Below, piece by piece: positions 35,060-43,803 of a stretch of 64,000 nt of DNA; position 1 is the stretch's first letter, and every line of letters begins with the position of its first letter. This DNA comes from Pseudomonas sp. UBA4617 (lineage in GTDB: Bacteria; Pseudomonadota; Gammaproteobacteria; Pseudomonadales; Pseudomonadaceae). The stretch is taken from contig NZ_DGIR01000039.1 in the NCBI RefSeq assembly GCF_002386445.1, forward strand, positions 177,190 to 241,189. The letters are read 5' to 3'. The notes beneath the pieces are model-generated. The model saw only the letters and a program-made list of their open reading frames with translations. It was not told the DNA's origin and did no database searches. The translations under genes and the position numbers were made by a program.

Positions 35060-36774
35060 TGTGGGTTTTCCTGTTGCAATTGCTGTTCATACCAGAATTT
35101 GCGCCGCAGCAGCTCGGCCGGGTTGTCGGGGATTTCGCGCAGCCATTGTTCCAGGGCCTGGCGTTGCTCGGCATCGAGGCTGGTCGACATCGGGCGCTGC
35201 GGCGGCTGGATGACGCTGTCATCTGCGCCCGCCTGGTTGCCGGACGGGGCCTGGCTGTGGCCGCTGCCTTCACCTGGCTGTTCGCTGCCAGGCTGTTCAT
35301 CACTGCCGGGCGTCCCCTGGGCCAGGCTGCTGGCCGAGCTGCTGTTGCCTTCGGTTTTGCTGCCGGGGGTGCCCTGGGCCTCGCTGCTGGCCGGTTGCTC
35401 GTCGGCCTTGGCCGTGCGCTGTTGCAGCAGTTGCTGTACCAACGCCTGGTTGTCCAGCGCCGCTTGCAGGTCGGGCTGGCGTTCCAGGGCCTGCTCATAG
35501 GCGTCCAGCGCAGCTTCCAGCTCACCGCTGCGAGCCAACGCATTGCCTCGATTGTAGTGGGCTGCGGCCGTGTCGCCCTGGGAAAACGCTTCGGCGGCAG
35601 CGGCATAGTCGCCGGCCTGGTACAGGGCCATGCCGCGCCATTGCGGGTCGCGGAAGTGACGCGCGGCGCTGGCCGGGCGGTTTTGCTCGAGCAGGCGCTG
35701 GCCTTGCTGGTCGGGGCGCAGCCACAGGTCATTCAATTCGAAGGCGTGACCGGGCTGTGGCACGGCCAGTAGCAACGGCAGGCAGAACAGCCAGCCGCGG
35801 CGGCCGGCGCAGGCGGCCAGCAGCAACAGCGGCAGCAGCAGCCAGTAACCCTGGTCGGCCCAGCTGTCCAGTTGCAAGGTCTGGCCGTCATTGCGCCCGC
35901 TGCGCGGGCTGTCGAACAGGCCCAGGCCGCGCAGGTCGAGGTCGTCGACCCGGGCATGCCGGTAGCGCCCGCCGGTGCCGCTGATGAAACCCTTGAGGCT
36001 GGCGCTGTCCAGCCGCGGCAAGAGAATGCCGCCCTGGTCGTCCTTGAGGTATTCGCCGTTGGCCTGGCGCACCGGCGAACCTTCGCGACTGCCGATGCCC
36101 AGCATCAGCAGGCTCGGACCCTGGCGGCCAAGGGCCTGGGCGATGCCCTGGCGCTCCGGAGCACTGAGCGAGGAACCGATCAGCAGCAGACGGCCCTGGC
36201 CCAGGCCGCTCTGGGCCAGCAGGGCGAGGCCTTTCTGCACGGCGAGGTCGGCGCGTTGGCCGGGTTTGGGCATGATCGACGGGTCGATCGCCTCCAGCAG
36301 GTTGCGGGTGGTCGCCAGGTCGTCGGAGAGCGGCACCAGGATATGCGCCGAGCCGGCGTAGACCACCAACGCGGTCTGGCTGTCGCGGCGGTGCTCCAGC
36401 AGGTCGAGGATCTTGCGCCGCGCCTGCTCCAGGCGGTTGGGGGGGCTGTCCTCGGCGAGCATCTGCGGGGTCAGTTCGAGCAGGATCACCAGCGGGTCGG
36501 CCGGGCGCTGGCGGCCTTCCTCCACGCGCTGCCAGCTGGGCCCGAGCAGGGCCAGGACCACCAGCGCCCAGGCCAGGCCCAGCGCCACCCATGGCAGCTT
36601 GCTGGTGCTGCCACTGCCACCGCCGAGCAGCACGCCATGGAATGCCGGCGGCAGTATCATCTGCCAACGCCCGGCACGCTTGCGCCGATGCCAAAGCTTG
36701 TACAGCAGCCAGCCGAGCAGCGGCACGGCCAGCAGCCACAGCGGGCGCAACCATTCAGGCCACAGTTCGCTCAT
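35056..36774 (-). CDS. BatB-BatC fusion: VWA domain plus TPR repeats
   Basis: 572 residues from the ATG at 36774. Two N-terminal membrane helices (about 10-28 and 60-80) are followed by a von Willebrand A domain (about 95-290), a third helix region about 300-345 and TPR repeats about 385-455 (AAAEAFSQGDTAAAHYNRGNALARSGELEAA). A low-complexity Ser/Gly/Gln/Glu tail (about 460-530) follows. The usual metal-site motif D-x-S-x-S is replaced by E-L-T-P-Q at 100-104, so metal binding is probably lost. It overlaps both neighbours by four bases. Confidence 0.88.
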   Translation of the reverse strand: MSELWPEWLRPLWLLAVPLLGWLLYKLWHRRKRAGRWQMILPPAFHGVLLGGGSGSTSKLPWVALGLAWALVVLALLGPSWQRVEEGRQRPADPLVILLELTPQMLAEDSPPNRLEQARRKILDLLEHRRDSQTALVVYAGSAHILVPLSDDLATTRNLLEAIDPSIMPKPGQRADLAVQKGLALLAQSGLGQGRLLLIGSSLSAPERQGIAQALGRQGPSLLMLGIGSREGSPVRQANGEYLKDDQGGILLPRLDSASLKGFISGTGGRYRHARVDDLDLRGLGLFDSPRSGRNDGQTLQLDSWADQGYWLLLPLLLLAACAGRRGWLFCLPLLLAVPQPGHAFELNDLWLRPDQQGQRLLEQNRPASAARHFRDPQWRGMALYQAGDYAAAAEAFSQGDTAAAHYNRGNALARSGELEAALDAYEQALERQPDLQAALDNQALVQQLLQQRTAKADEQPASSEAQGTPGSKTEGNSSSASSLAQGTPGSDEQPGSEQPGEGSGHSQAPSGNQAGADDSVIQPPQRPMSTSLDAEQRQALEQWLREIPDNPAELLRRKFWYEQQLQQENPQ

Positions 36775-37847
36775 CGCCGCCTCCTCAGGCGCAGGCGCTT
36801 CAGGCGTTGGCGCCACTCCGGGTGCGGCTGCAGGAAGCGCGGCTTGCGCAATACGCGCTGCAGCAGGTTGTCGGGCCATTGCACGGCCACGACCAGGAGC
36901 ACGCTCAGCAGCAGCGCCAGGGCCAGCGGCCAGGCGTACAGGGCCTTGGCCGCACGTGACTGGGTCGGTTGCTGGGCCACGGGTTCGAGCTGGTCGAGGG
37001 TGTCGCCGATGGCGTTCAGCTCGACGCCGTCGTGGGCACGGAAATAGCTGCCGTGGGTGATCTCGGCAATCTCCTTGAGCGAGGCTTCGTCCAGGTCGAG
37101 GCTCGGGTTGAGGCCGAGCAGGCCCGGGGTGCCACTGGCTTCGGGGTTGGCGCCGATGCCGATGGTGTAGATACGCACGCCTTCCTGGGCGGCCAGGCGG
37201 GCGGCGGTCAGTGGGTGGATCTGCCCGCCGTTGTTGGCGCCGTCGGTGATCAGTATCAGCACCCGGCTTTGTGCCGGGCGCTGGCGCAGGCGCTTGACCG
37301 CCAGGCCAATGGCGTCGCCGATCGCGGTATTCTTGCCGGCGATGCCGATCTGGGCTTCGTCGAGGAAGGTGCGCACGGTGCGCCGGTCGAAGGTGAGCGG
37401 GGCCTGCAGATAAGCCTGGCTGCCGAACAGGATCAGGCCCACGCGGTCGCCTTCACGGTCCTGCAGGAAGTCGCCGAGCAGCGCCTTGACCAGGTCGAGG
37501 CGGCTGATTTCTTCGTTTTGCCACTGCATGTCGGGGAAGTCCATCGACCCGGACACGTCCACTGCCACTAGCAGGTCGCGGCCGCTGGCGGCGACCGGGA
37601 CCGGGTCGCCCAGCCATTGCGGGCGGGCGGCGGCGCACAGCAACAGCAGCCAGATGACGACGAACGGCGCCTGTTGGCGCCAGGTCGGCAGGTTCAGCCG
37701 CGCGCGGCGCCCGGCGAGGCTCTCCAGTTCGTTGAGGAAGCCGACCTTGAGCACCGGTTCGCCGCTGTCGGCGGCCGGCAGCACCAGGCGCGCCAGCCAC
37801 GGTAACGGCAACAGGGCGAAGACCCACGGCCAGGCCAGTTCAAACAT
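36771..37847 (-). CDS. batA: BatA-like VWA-domain membrane protein
   Basis: 358 residues. Membrane helices at about 8-24 and 60-75 precede a von Willebrand A domain (about 90-280) with an intact metal site DVSGS at 97-101 and a downstream LITDGANNGG. A C-terminal helix lies about 310-332 and a very basic tail (RLKRLRLRRRR) faces the cytoplasm. It is probably a metal-dependent interaction module for periplasmic or membrane partners, working with MoxR. It overlaps the DUF4381 gene by eight bases and the BatB/C gene by four. Confidence 0.9.
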   Translation of the reverse strand: MFELAWPWVFALLPLPWLARLVLPAADSGEPVLKVGFLNELESLAGRRARLNLPTWRQQAPFVVIWLLLLCAAARPQWLGDPVPVAASGRDLLVAVDVSGSMDFPDMQWQNEEISRLDLVKALLGDFLQDREGDRVGLILFGSQAYLQAPLTFDRRTVRTFLDEAQIGIAGKNTAIGDAIGLAVKRLRQRPAQSRVLILITDGANNGGQIHPLTAARLAAQEGVRIYTIGIGANPEASGTPGLLGLNPSLDLDEASLKEIAEITHGSYFRAHDGVELNAIGDTLDQLEPVAQQPTQSRAAKALYAWPLALALLLSVLLVVAVQWPDNLLQRVLRKPRFLQPHPEWRQRLKRLRLRRRR

Positions 37848-38334
37848 GCTTGCGAATCCAGGTTTCGACGGCCTGGCTGAGCCCGGCGATGGCCTTGTCG
37901 TCGAGCTTGCACTCGGGTTTGTAGGCGCCTTCGACCAGCACCATCCAGCGGGTCAGGCCGGCGGCCGGGCAGCGGTTGTCGAGAAACGCCAGCCACTGGC
38001 GGCCATTGAGGGTATGGCTGTTGGCCCCCGGGTAGTGGGTGCGGCACAGGCGTTTGAGCAGTGCGTTGATCTGTTGCAGCCAGGCGCCCGCGGGGGCGCC
38101 GTCATAGGGGCGCGGCAGGCGGGCCAGCTCGGCCAGCGCCTCCACGCGCACAGGGTCCAGCGGTTGCTCGGCGCGTACCACGCGGCGTTTGCCCGGGCGC
38201 CAGCGGCGCAACCGCCACAGGCCCCAGCTCAGCAGCGGCAGCATGGCCAGCAACACCCACCAGCCGGGGGCCGGTGGCCACAGGCCGATTGGCGCCGGGG
38301 CAATCAGCGGTTGCAGTTGGTCAAGCGGGTTCAT
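37840..38334 (-). CDS. DUF4381 membrane protein of the moxR-bat operon
   Basis: 164 residues from the ATG at 38334. One membrane segment (WWVLLAMLPLLSWGLWRL, about 25-42) is followed by a soluble domain with a conserved LNGRQWLAFLD. This fits the short DUF4381 proteins always found between DUF58 and VWA genes in moxR operons. No catalytic motif is visible. It is 13 bases after the DUF58 gene. Confidence 0.85.
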   Translation of the reverse strand: MNPLDQLQPLIAPAPIGLWPPAPGWWVLLAMLPLLSWGLWRLRRWRPGKRRVVRAEQPLDPVRVEALAELARLPRPYDGAPAGAWLQQINALLKRLCRTHYPGANSHTLNGRQWLAFLDNRCPAAGLTRWMVLVEGAYKPECKLDDKAIAGLSQAVETWIRKHV

Positions 38335-38347
38335 TGGCCGCTGCTCT

Positions 38348-39292
38348 TCATGACGCGCTCCGCGGCCGCTGGGCATTCAGGTATTCGCGCAGTTGCTCGA
38401 TCATTTCGCTCTGGGTGCTAAGTGGCATCAGCAGCACGCGCAGCTTCTGCGCCATCAGTTCCCAGCGCTCGATACGCGCTTCGGCCTGCTGGCGGTAGGC
38501 CTGGCGCAGGTTGGCGTCGAGGGTGTCGAGCTCCAGCTGCGCACTGCGCTGGGCAAAACGCAACAGGCCGGCGGCGGGCAGGGCGTGGTCGAGCGGGTCG
38601 GATACCGGCATCAGTAGCAGGTCGCAATGACGCGACAGCATGGCCAGGTGCTGTTCCACCTGGGCGGTGAGCGAGCGCTCGTCGCAGATGATGATGGCCA
38701 GGCTGCCAGGGCGCAGGACCTCGCGGGCGCGGCGCAGGGCCAGGCCGAGGCTGTCTGTGCCGGGGGTGGCCTCGGTGTGCAGTGCCTGGTTGACCTTGGC
38801 CAGGCGGTTGAGCAGTTGCAGCAGGCTCTGCTTGCTGCGTCGCGGCTTGATTTCGTGGTGTTCGTTGTCGCCGAACACCAGCCCGCCGATGCGGTCGTTG
38901 TGGCCCAGCGCGGCCCAGCCGAACAGCGCCGCAGCCTGGGCGGCCAGCACCGACTTGAACATCAGCCCCGAGCCGAAGAACAGCCGTTGGCTTTGCTCGA
39001 CGAGGATGAAGATCGGCCGTTCGCGCTCTTCGTGGAACAGCTTGGTGTGCGGCTCCTGGGTGCGCGCGGTGACGCGCCAGTCGATGTTGCGCACATCGTC
39101 GCCGGCCTGGTACACGCGCACCTGGTCGAAGTCCACGCCGCGCCCGCGCAGCTTGGAATGATGCAGGCCCACCAGCGGGCTGCGCTGGCCAGGCCGGGAA
39201 AACAGCTGGATTTCGCGCACGCGGTGGCGCATGTCGATCAGCTCGGCAAGGCCGATGCGGATGCCGGGCTCGGCCAGCGAAGTGGTGGGCAT
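38348..39292 (-). CDS. DUF58 domain protein of the moxR-bat operon
   Basis: 314 residues from the ATG at 39292. The DUF58 signature GRGVDFDQVRVYQAGDDVRNIDWRVTART is present about 50-80, followed by a VWA-like fold (FILVEQSQRLFFGS, LAIIICDE). No membrane segment is evident, so it is probably a cytoplasmic bridge between the MoxR ATPase and the membrane VWA proteins. It starts four bases after the moxR stop. Confidence 0.9.
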   Translation of the reverse strand: MPTTSLAEPGIRIGLAELIDMRHRVREIQLFSRPGQRSPLVGLHHSKLRGRGVDFDQVRVYQAGDDVRNIDWRVTARTQEPHTKLFHEERERPIFILVEQSQRLFFGSGLMFKSVLAAQAAALFGWAALGHNDRIGGLVFGDNEHHEIKPRRSKQSLLQLLNRLAKVNQALHTEATPGTDSLGLALRRAREVLRPGSLAIIICDERSLTAQVEQHLAMLSRHCDLLLMPVSDPLDHALPAAGLLRFAQRSAQLELDTLDANLRQAYRQQAEARIERWELMAQKLRVLLMPLSTQSEMIEQLREYLNAQRPRSAS

Positions 39293-39296
39293 GGGC

Positions 39297-40256
39297 TCAG
39301 GCAACGGCGACGACGTCGAGGATGCGCTGGACCACGCGGTCCTGGTCGATCCCGGCGGCCTCGGCCTCGAAGGAAAGGATGATGCGGTGGCGCAGTACGT
39401 CGAACAGCACCGCCTGGATGTCTTCGGGGCTGACGAAGTCGCGCCCGGCCAGCCAGGCATGCGCACGCGCGCAGCGGTCCAGCGAAATGGAGCCGCGCGG
39501 GCTGGCACCGTAGGCGATCCAGTCGGCCAGCTCGCTGTCGAACTTGGCCGGGGTGCGGGTGGCCATCACCAGTTGCACCAGGTATTCCTCCACCGCGTCG
39601 GCCATGTACAGGCCGAGGATTTCCTTGCGCGCGGCAAAGATCGCCTGCTGGCTGACCCGGCGCTCGGGCTTGGTCTCGCCGCCCAGGGCTTCACCACGGG
39701 CCTGCAACAGGATGCGCCGCTCTACCGCAGCGTCCGGGAAGCCGATTTTCACATGCATCAGGAAGCGGTCGAGCTGGGCTTCAGGCAGCGGATAGGTGCC
39801 TTCCTGCTCGATCGGGTTCTGCGTGGCCATGACCAGGAACAGCGGCGACAGGTCGTAGGTGCTGCGGCCAACGCTGACCTGGCGCTCGGCCATGGCTTCG
39901 AGCAGGGCCGACTGCACCTTGGCCGGGGCACGGTTGATTTCGTCGGCCAGCACCAGGTTGTGGAAGATCGGGCCCTGCTGGAACACGAAGCTGCCGGTTT
40001 CCGGGCGGTAGATCTCGGTGCCAGTGATGTCGGCCGGGAGCAGGTCGGGGGTGAACTGGATGCGATGGAACTGCGCCTCGATGCCTTCGGCGAGCTCTTT
40101 GATGGCCTTGGTCTTGGCCAGGCCCGGGGCACCCTCGACCAGCATGTGGCCATCGGCCAGGAGCACGATCAACAGTCGCTCGACCAGTTTTTCCTGGCCC
40201 AGGATCTGGGAAGAAAGAAAAGTGCGCAGCGCGATCAGCGCTTCACGGTGTTCCAT
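39297..40256 (-). CDS. moxR: MoxR-family AAA+ ATPase
   Basis: 319 residues from the ATG at 40256 (AGGA upstream). Walker A is GAPGLAKTK (42-50), Walker B LVLADEINRAPAKVQSALLEAM, sensor 1 MATQNPIEQEGTYPLPEAQLDRF, then the small C-terminal lid. MoxR proteins are chaperone-like ATPases that act with VWA proteins to mature or assemble target complexes. It is the first gene of the six-gene operon ending at batD; the promoter must lie in 40257-40487. Confidence 0.95.
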   Translation of the reverse strand: MEHREALIALRTFLSSQILGQEKLVERLLIVLLADGHMLVEGAPGLAKTKAIKELAEGIEAQFHRIQFTPDLLPADITGTEIYRPETGSFVFQQGPIFHNLVLADEINRAPAKVQSALLEAMAERQVSVGRSTYDLSPLFLVMATQNPIEQEGTYPLPEAQLDRFLMHVKIGFPDAAVERRILLQARGEALGGETKPERRVSQQAIFAARKEILGLYMADAVEEYLVQLVMATRTPAKFDSELADWIAYGASPRGSISLDRCARAHAWLAGRDFVSPEDIQAVLFDVLRHRIILSFEAEAAGIDQDRVVQRILDVVAVA

Positions 40257-40487
40257 CGGCGACGGTTCCTGGTGTGAGGCCGCAGGCAACTGGAAGCAGC
40301 TGCCCTGGCAAGGGCTGATACTTTAATCCATCCGGGGGGGCGGCGACCAATGGCGGCAGGGAAAATTATCCTTGCCGGGGGCCATGCACGCGCGGAATTT
40401 TCCGGATCATGGCTGGCCATTGGCTGATGTTCCATCGCGGCGCGCTGGCGCTTGCTTGTGCTTCTTGAACAAGCAGGAAGCACGCTG

Positions 40488-41786
40488 ATGGTACCGAACA
40501 GCTATAACAATGAATGTATGTCCCCGGTCGCCCTGCGTTTCGGGGTGTTCTTCGATGGCACCGGCAACAACCAGAACAATGCGACACAGCCGGAGGTGCC
40601 GGTGGGCATGGGCGCCAGTTATGCCAACGCATTGAGCAATGTGGCCCTGTTGCATGCCCTGTATCCGGGGCAGGGGGCCGATGCCGAGGGCCGCATGGCG
40701 TTTCTGAAACGTTATGTCGAAGGCGTGGGGACCTTGGCGGGCGAGGCGGACCAGGTGTATGCGTCTGCCACCGGGTGTGGGTCGACGGGGGTGAAGGCGC
40801 GGGTTGCCGAGGCGCTGGACGCTATAACCGGGCAACTGCGCGGCTGGTGCCAGGCGCATCCCCGGGCCAGGCCTGAGCGCGTCGAGTTCGACCTTTTCGG
40901 CTTCAGCCGGGGGGCGGCGGCAGCCCGGCATCTGGCCAACCTGCTGCACGATGGCTGTGACTTGTTGTTACCTGGGCCCTGCGCCATCGTGATCAATTTC
41001 ATCGGCCTGTTCGACACCGTGGCGGCAATCGTCGCGCCGTTGCAGGGTGACTTCGACCCGGCGGACGAACGTCACGCCGGCTTGCGCCTGGGGCTGGCCC
41101 CCGGCATTGCCCGGCAAACGGTGCAACTGGTGGCTCGGGACGAGCAGCGGCACAACTACCCGCTGGTGTGCAGCGGCCATGACATCGTGCTACCTGGCGT
41201 GCACTCGAACATCGGCGGAGGCTATCCGCAGACCACGCAGGAACAGGTACTGCTGTGCAAACCGCAATCACAGCGCGTGCTGCAGGGTATGCGTGCCGAG
41301 CAGACACGCGTATATGCCACGATGAATGCCTTGCTGGCCTCGATGCCGGACTTGCCCGGAGCGCGGGTGCTGGCCTGGGAGGTGCCAGCTGCCGGTGGCC
41401 GCTCGGATGAGGCGTACAAGCAGGTGTATGCGGCGGTATACCGTGAACGGGAAGTAGCGGGGCAGCTATCTCGGGTGTACCTGAGCATCATGCGTGAGCT
41501 GGCGGTGCGAGCGGCGGTGCCGTTTGCGTCGTTGGGCGGGCACGCTGAGCATCGGTTGCCGGAAGAATTGCTGGCGATCAGCCGCAAGTTGCATGCCTTC
41601 GCCTTCGGCGACCGGCAGCAGCCTGGGCTGACGGAAGAGGAGGAGCAGTTGTTGCGCCACCGGTACATCCATACGTCAGCGAACTGGAATGCCTTGAAGG
41701 GGTTGCGTAACAGTGTGCTGGATATGTTGTTCGTCAATCGGCCCGGGGTGCAGGGACGGGTGACGCATGCCAATCCGATCGCATGA
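40488..41786 (+). CDS. DUF2235 alpha/beta hydrolase, possible type VI lipase effector (Tle1-like)
   Basis: 432 residues from the ATG at 40488 with AGGAA at a good distance. It carries the DUF2235 start FFDGTGNN (21-28) and nucleophile Ser140 in FGFSRGA, with later DTV and PGVHSNIGGGYP segments likely holding the catalytic Asp and His. Tle1 phospholipase effectors of type VI secretion have this fold, but many DUF2235 proteins are uncharacterised. There is no signal peptide, no obvious immunity gene and no VgrG beside it. It is a lone gene between the moxR operon and an aldolase unit. Confidence 0.8.
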   Translation: MVPNSYNNECMSPVALRFGVFFDGTGNNQNNATQPEVPVGMGASYANALSNVALLHALYPGQGADAEGRMAFLKRYVEGVGTLAGEADQVYASATGCGSTGVKARVAEALDAITGQLRGWCQAHPRARPERVEFDLFGFSRGAAAARHLANLLHDGCDLLLPGPCAIVINFIGLFDTVAAIVAPLQGDFDPADERHAGLRLGLAPGIARQTVQLVARDEQRHNYPLVCSGHDIVLPGVHSNIGGGYPQTTQEQVLLCKPQSQRVLQGMRAEQTRVYATMNALLASMPDLPGARVLAWEVPAAGGRSDEAYKQVYAAVYREREVAGQLSRVYLSIMRELAVRAAVPFASLGGHAEHRLPEELLAISRKLHAFAFGDRQQPGLTEEEEQLLRHRYIHTSANWNALKGLRNSVLDMLFVNRPGVQGRVTHANPIA

Positions 41787-41790
41787 GTGG

Positions 41791-41852
41791 TCTGTGGGGA
41801 CGGGCTTGCATGGCACCGGTTGTGCCGTTGCGCGAACAAACCCTCTCCCACA
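41791..41852. repeat. Degenerate REP-like inverted repeat
   Basis: CTGTGGGGACGGG (41791-41803) is roughly mirrored by CCCTCTCCCACAG (41840-41852) in the spacer between convergent genes. It looks like a decayed REP pair and may end transcription from both sides. Confidence 0.5.
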
Positions 41853-41902
41853 GGTCCTGCGCCAGCTGGGCAGCGCGCTAACTGTGGGGAGGGCAGATCC
41901 GG

Positions 41903-42796
41903 TCAGTTGCCCGCGCCGAGTTCCTCCAGCAAGCCTTTCAGGTAGGCGCTGCCCTGCGCATCCAGTGGCTGCAGCGGAAGGCGGGGGGCGCCGACCTCCT
42001 GACCGAGCATCTGCAAACCGGCCTTGATGGTGGTGGGCAGGCCGCGACGGGTGATGTATTCCAGCAGTTCGTACTGCCGGTAGAACAGCGCACGGGCTTC
42101 GCCCAGGTCACCTTGCTGCACCGCGTCCCACAGCGCCAGGTTCAGCGCCGGGATCAGGTTGGGCGCGGCAGTGCACCAGCCGCTGGCACCGGCTACCAGG
42201 GCTTCCAGGGCGAGCGGGTTGCAACCGTTGTAGAAAGCCACCTGACCATCGGTGGCGTTGAACAGGCGGTGCATGCGCTGGATGTCACCGGTGCTTTCCT
42301 TGACCATGGTCACGTTGGGCACTTCGTCGAGGATGCGCAGGATCAGCTCTACCGACAGGTCGGTGCCACTGGTACCCGGGTTGTTGTAGAGCATGATCGG
42401 AATGTCGATCGCCGCGCCCACGGCCCGGTAGTGGGCGAGCACTTCGGCTTCGGTGAGCTTCCAGTAGGAAATGGGCAGCACCATCACTGCGGTGGCGCCG
42501 CAGGCCTGGGCCAGGCGGGCACGCTGCACGGTGCGTGCGGTGGTCAGGTCGGAGACGCTGACCACGCTTGGCACACGGCCGGCGATGCGCGCCTGGCTGA
42601 AGCGCACCACCGTTTCCCATTCGCTATCGGACAGGTAGGCACCCTCGCCGGTGCTGCCCAGCGGGGCGATGGCGTGCACGCCGTCGGCGATCAGGCGGTC
42701 GATGGACAGGCCCAGGGCATCCAGGTCAGGCGTACCGTCTGCCATGAAAGGAGTGATGGTGTAGCCGATAACGCCGCGAATTACAGATGTAGACAT
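41903..42796 (-). CDS. DapA-family aldolase/synthase (dihydrodipicolinate synthase-like)
   Basis: 297 residues, class I aldolase TIM barrel. GSTGE (47-51), Tyr137 in MLYNNPG and Schiff-base Lys166 in VKESTGD are intact. Many DapA-like proteins beside sugar-acid genes are lyases rather than the lysine enzyme. Its place 47 bases behind a class II aldolase/adducin-type gene points to carbohydrate or keto-acid breakdown, so I do not call it dapA. The substrate is unknown. Confidence 0.87.
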   Translation of the reverse strand: MSTSVIRGVIGYTITPFMADGTPDLDALGLSIDRLIADGVHAIAPLGSTGEGAYLSDSEWETVVRFSQARIAGRVPSVVSVSDLTTARTVQRARLAQACGATAVMVLPISYWKLTEAEVLAHYRAVGAAIDIPIMLYNNPGTSGTDLSVELILRILDEVPNVTMVKESTGDIQRMHRLFNATDGQVAFYNGCNPLALEALVAGASGWCTAAPNLIPALNLALWDAVQQGDLGEARALFYRQYELLEYITRRGLPTTIKAGLQMLGQEVGAPRLPLQPLDAQGSAYLKGLLEELGAGN

Positions 42797-42843
42797 GAGC
42801 AGGCACCTCTGCCGTTGTAGGAGATAGGGAGCAACATCGTCGA

Positions 42844-43626
42844 TCAGCCCAGGCAGTCGCCATGGGCACGCAAGGCACGGCGCGCGTAATAGCTGAACGC
42901 GGCGCCATGACGTTTCGGGGTGGAGATCCAGTCGTGGGCTTCCTTGCCCAGTGCCTCGGGGATGGGACGGATGTCGCCGGCGCCCATGGCCAGCAGCTGC
43001 ATCCGGGCCGCGCGCTCGAACAGCATGGCAAGCACACAGGCTTCCTCGATCGAGCGGCCGGCGATCAGCAGGCCGTGGTGGGAAAGCAGGATCGCGCGCT
43101 TGTCGCCGATCGCCCGGGCAATGATCTCGCCTTCTTCATTGCCCACCGGTACGCCGGGCCATTCCTTGAGAAACGCGCAGTCATCGAACAGCGGGCACAG
43201 GTCCATGTGCGAGATGGCCAGCGGCACCTCCAGCATCGAAAGGGCGGCACTGTGCAGCGGGTGGGTATGGATGATGCAGTTGACGTCGGCACGTGCGCGG
43301 TACAGCCAGCTGTGGAAGCGGTTGGCCGGGTTGGCCATGCCGCGGCCTTGCAGCACGTTGAGGTCTTCGTCCACCAGCAACAGGTTGGAGGCGGCGATTT
43401 CGTCGAAGCCCAGGCCGAGTTGCTGGGTGTAGTAGGTGCCGGGTTGCTCGGCGCGCGCGGTGATCTGCCCGGCCAGGCCGGAATCGTGGCCAGCGTCGAA
43501 CAGGATGCGACAGGTGAGGGCGAGTTTCTGCCGTGGGGTGTAGGTGTTGTCGGCCAGCGCCGTCAGCATTTGCTGTTGGGCGTGTTTGACGAGCTGGTCC
43601 TTGGGGGTTTGCATGGTGGTCGTCAT
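42844..43626 (-). CDS. Class II aldolase/adducin-family protein
   Basis: 260 residues from the ATG at 43626; an upstream ATG at 43641 is possible. It has the L-fuculose-phosphate aldolase fold: SGLAGQITAR, HTHPLHSAALSML (two metal-binding His), and LLSHHGLLIAGRSIEEA (third and fourth ligands). The family cuts sugar phosphates or decarboxylates hydroxy acids using zinc or another metal. It is the first gene of a two-gene unit with the DapA-like gene. A palindromic operator lies about 75 bases upstream of the start. Confidence 0.87.
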   Translation of the reverse strand: MTTTMQTPKDQLVKHAQQQMLTALADNTYTPRQKLALTCRILFDAGHDSGLAGQITARAEQPGTYYTQQLGLGFDEIAASNLLLVDEDLNVLQGRGMANPANRFHSWLYRARADVNCIIHTHPLHSAALSMLEVPLAISHMDLCPLFDDCAFLKEWPGVPVGNEEGEIIARAIGDKRAILLSHHGLLIAGRSIEEACVLAMLFERAARMQLLAMGAGDIRPIPEALGKEAHDWISTPKRHGAAFSYYARRALRAHGDCLG

Positions 43627-43699
43627 GGGCGGTACCTGCATGGGGTGGCGAACAGCGGCTGAGCGGCGCGGGGCGACGTCAGGACACAATGCGATCTTA

Positions 43700-43716
43700 A
43701 TGACACAACGTGTCAT
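43700..43716. promoter_or_regulatory. Palindromic operator upstream of the aldolase gene
   Basis: ATGACAC (43700-43706), three bases and GTGTCAT (43710-43716) form a perfect 7-bp dyad. A further GTGTCAT half-site lies at 43728-43734. The position, 75-110 bases upstream of the minus-strand start, suits an operator for a GntR- or LacI-type regulator. No such gene is adjacent. Confidence 0.5.
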
Positions 43717-43803
43717 AGGCAAGCGCTGTGTCATCCTCAGGACGCATTTACCCACGGGCAACCTGTGCCGCAACCCAGCCCTGTCGAGTACCGGCGGCCT
43801 GTT

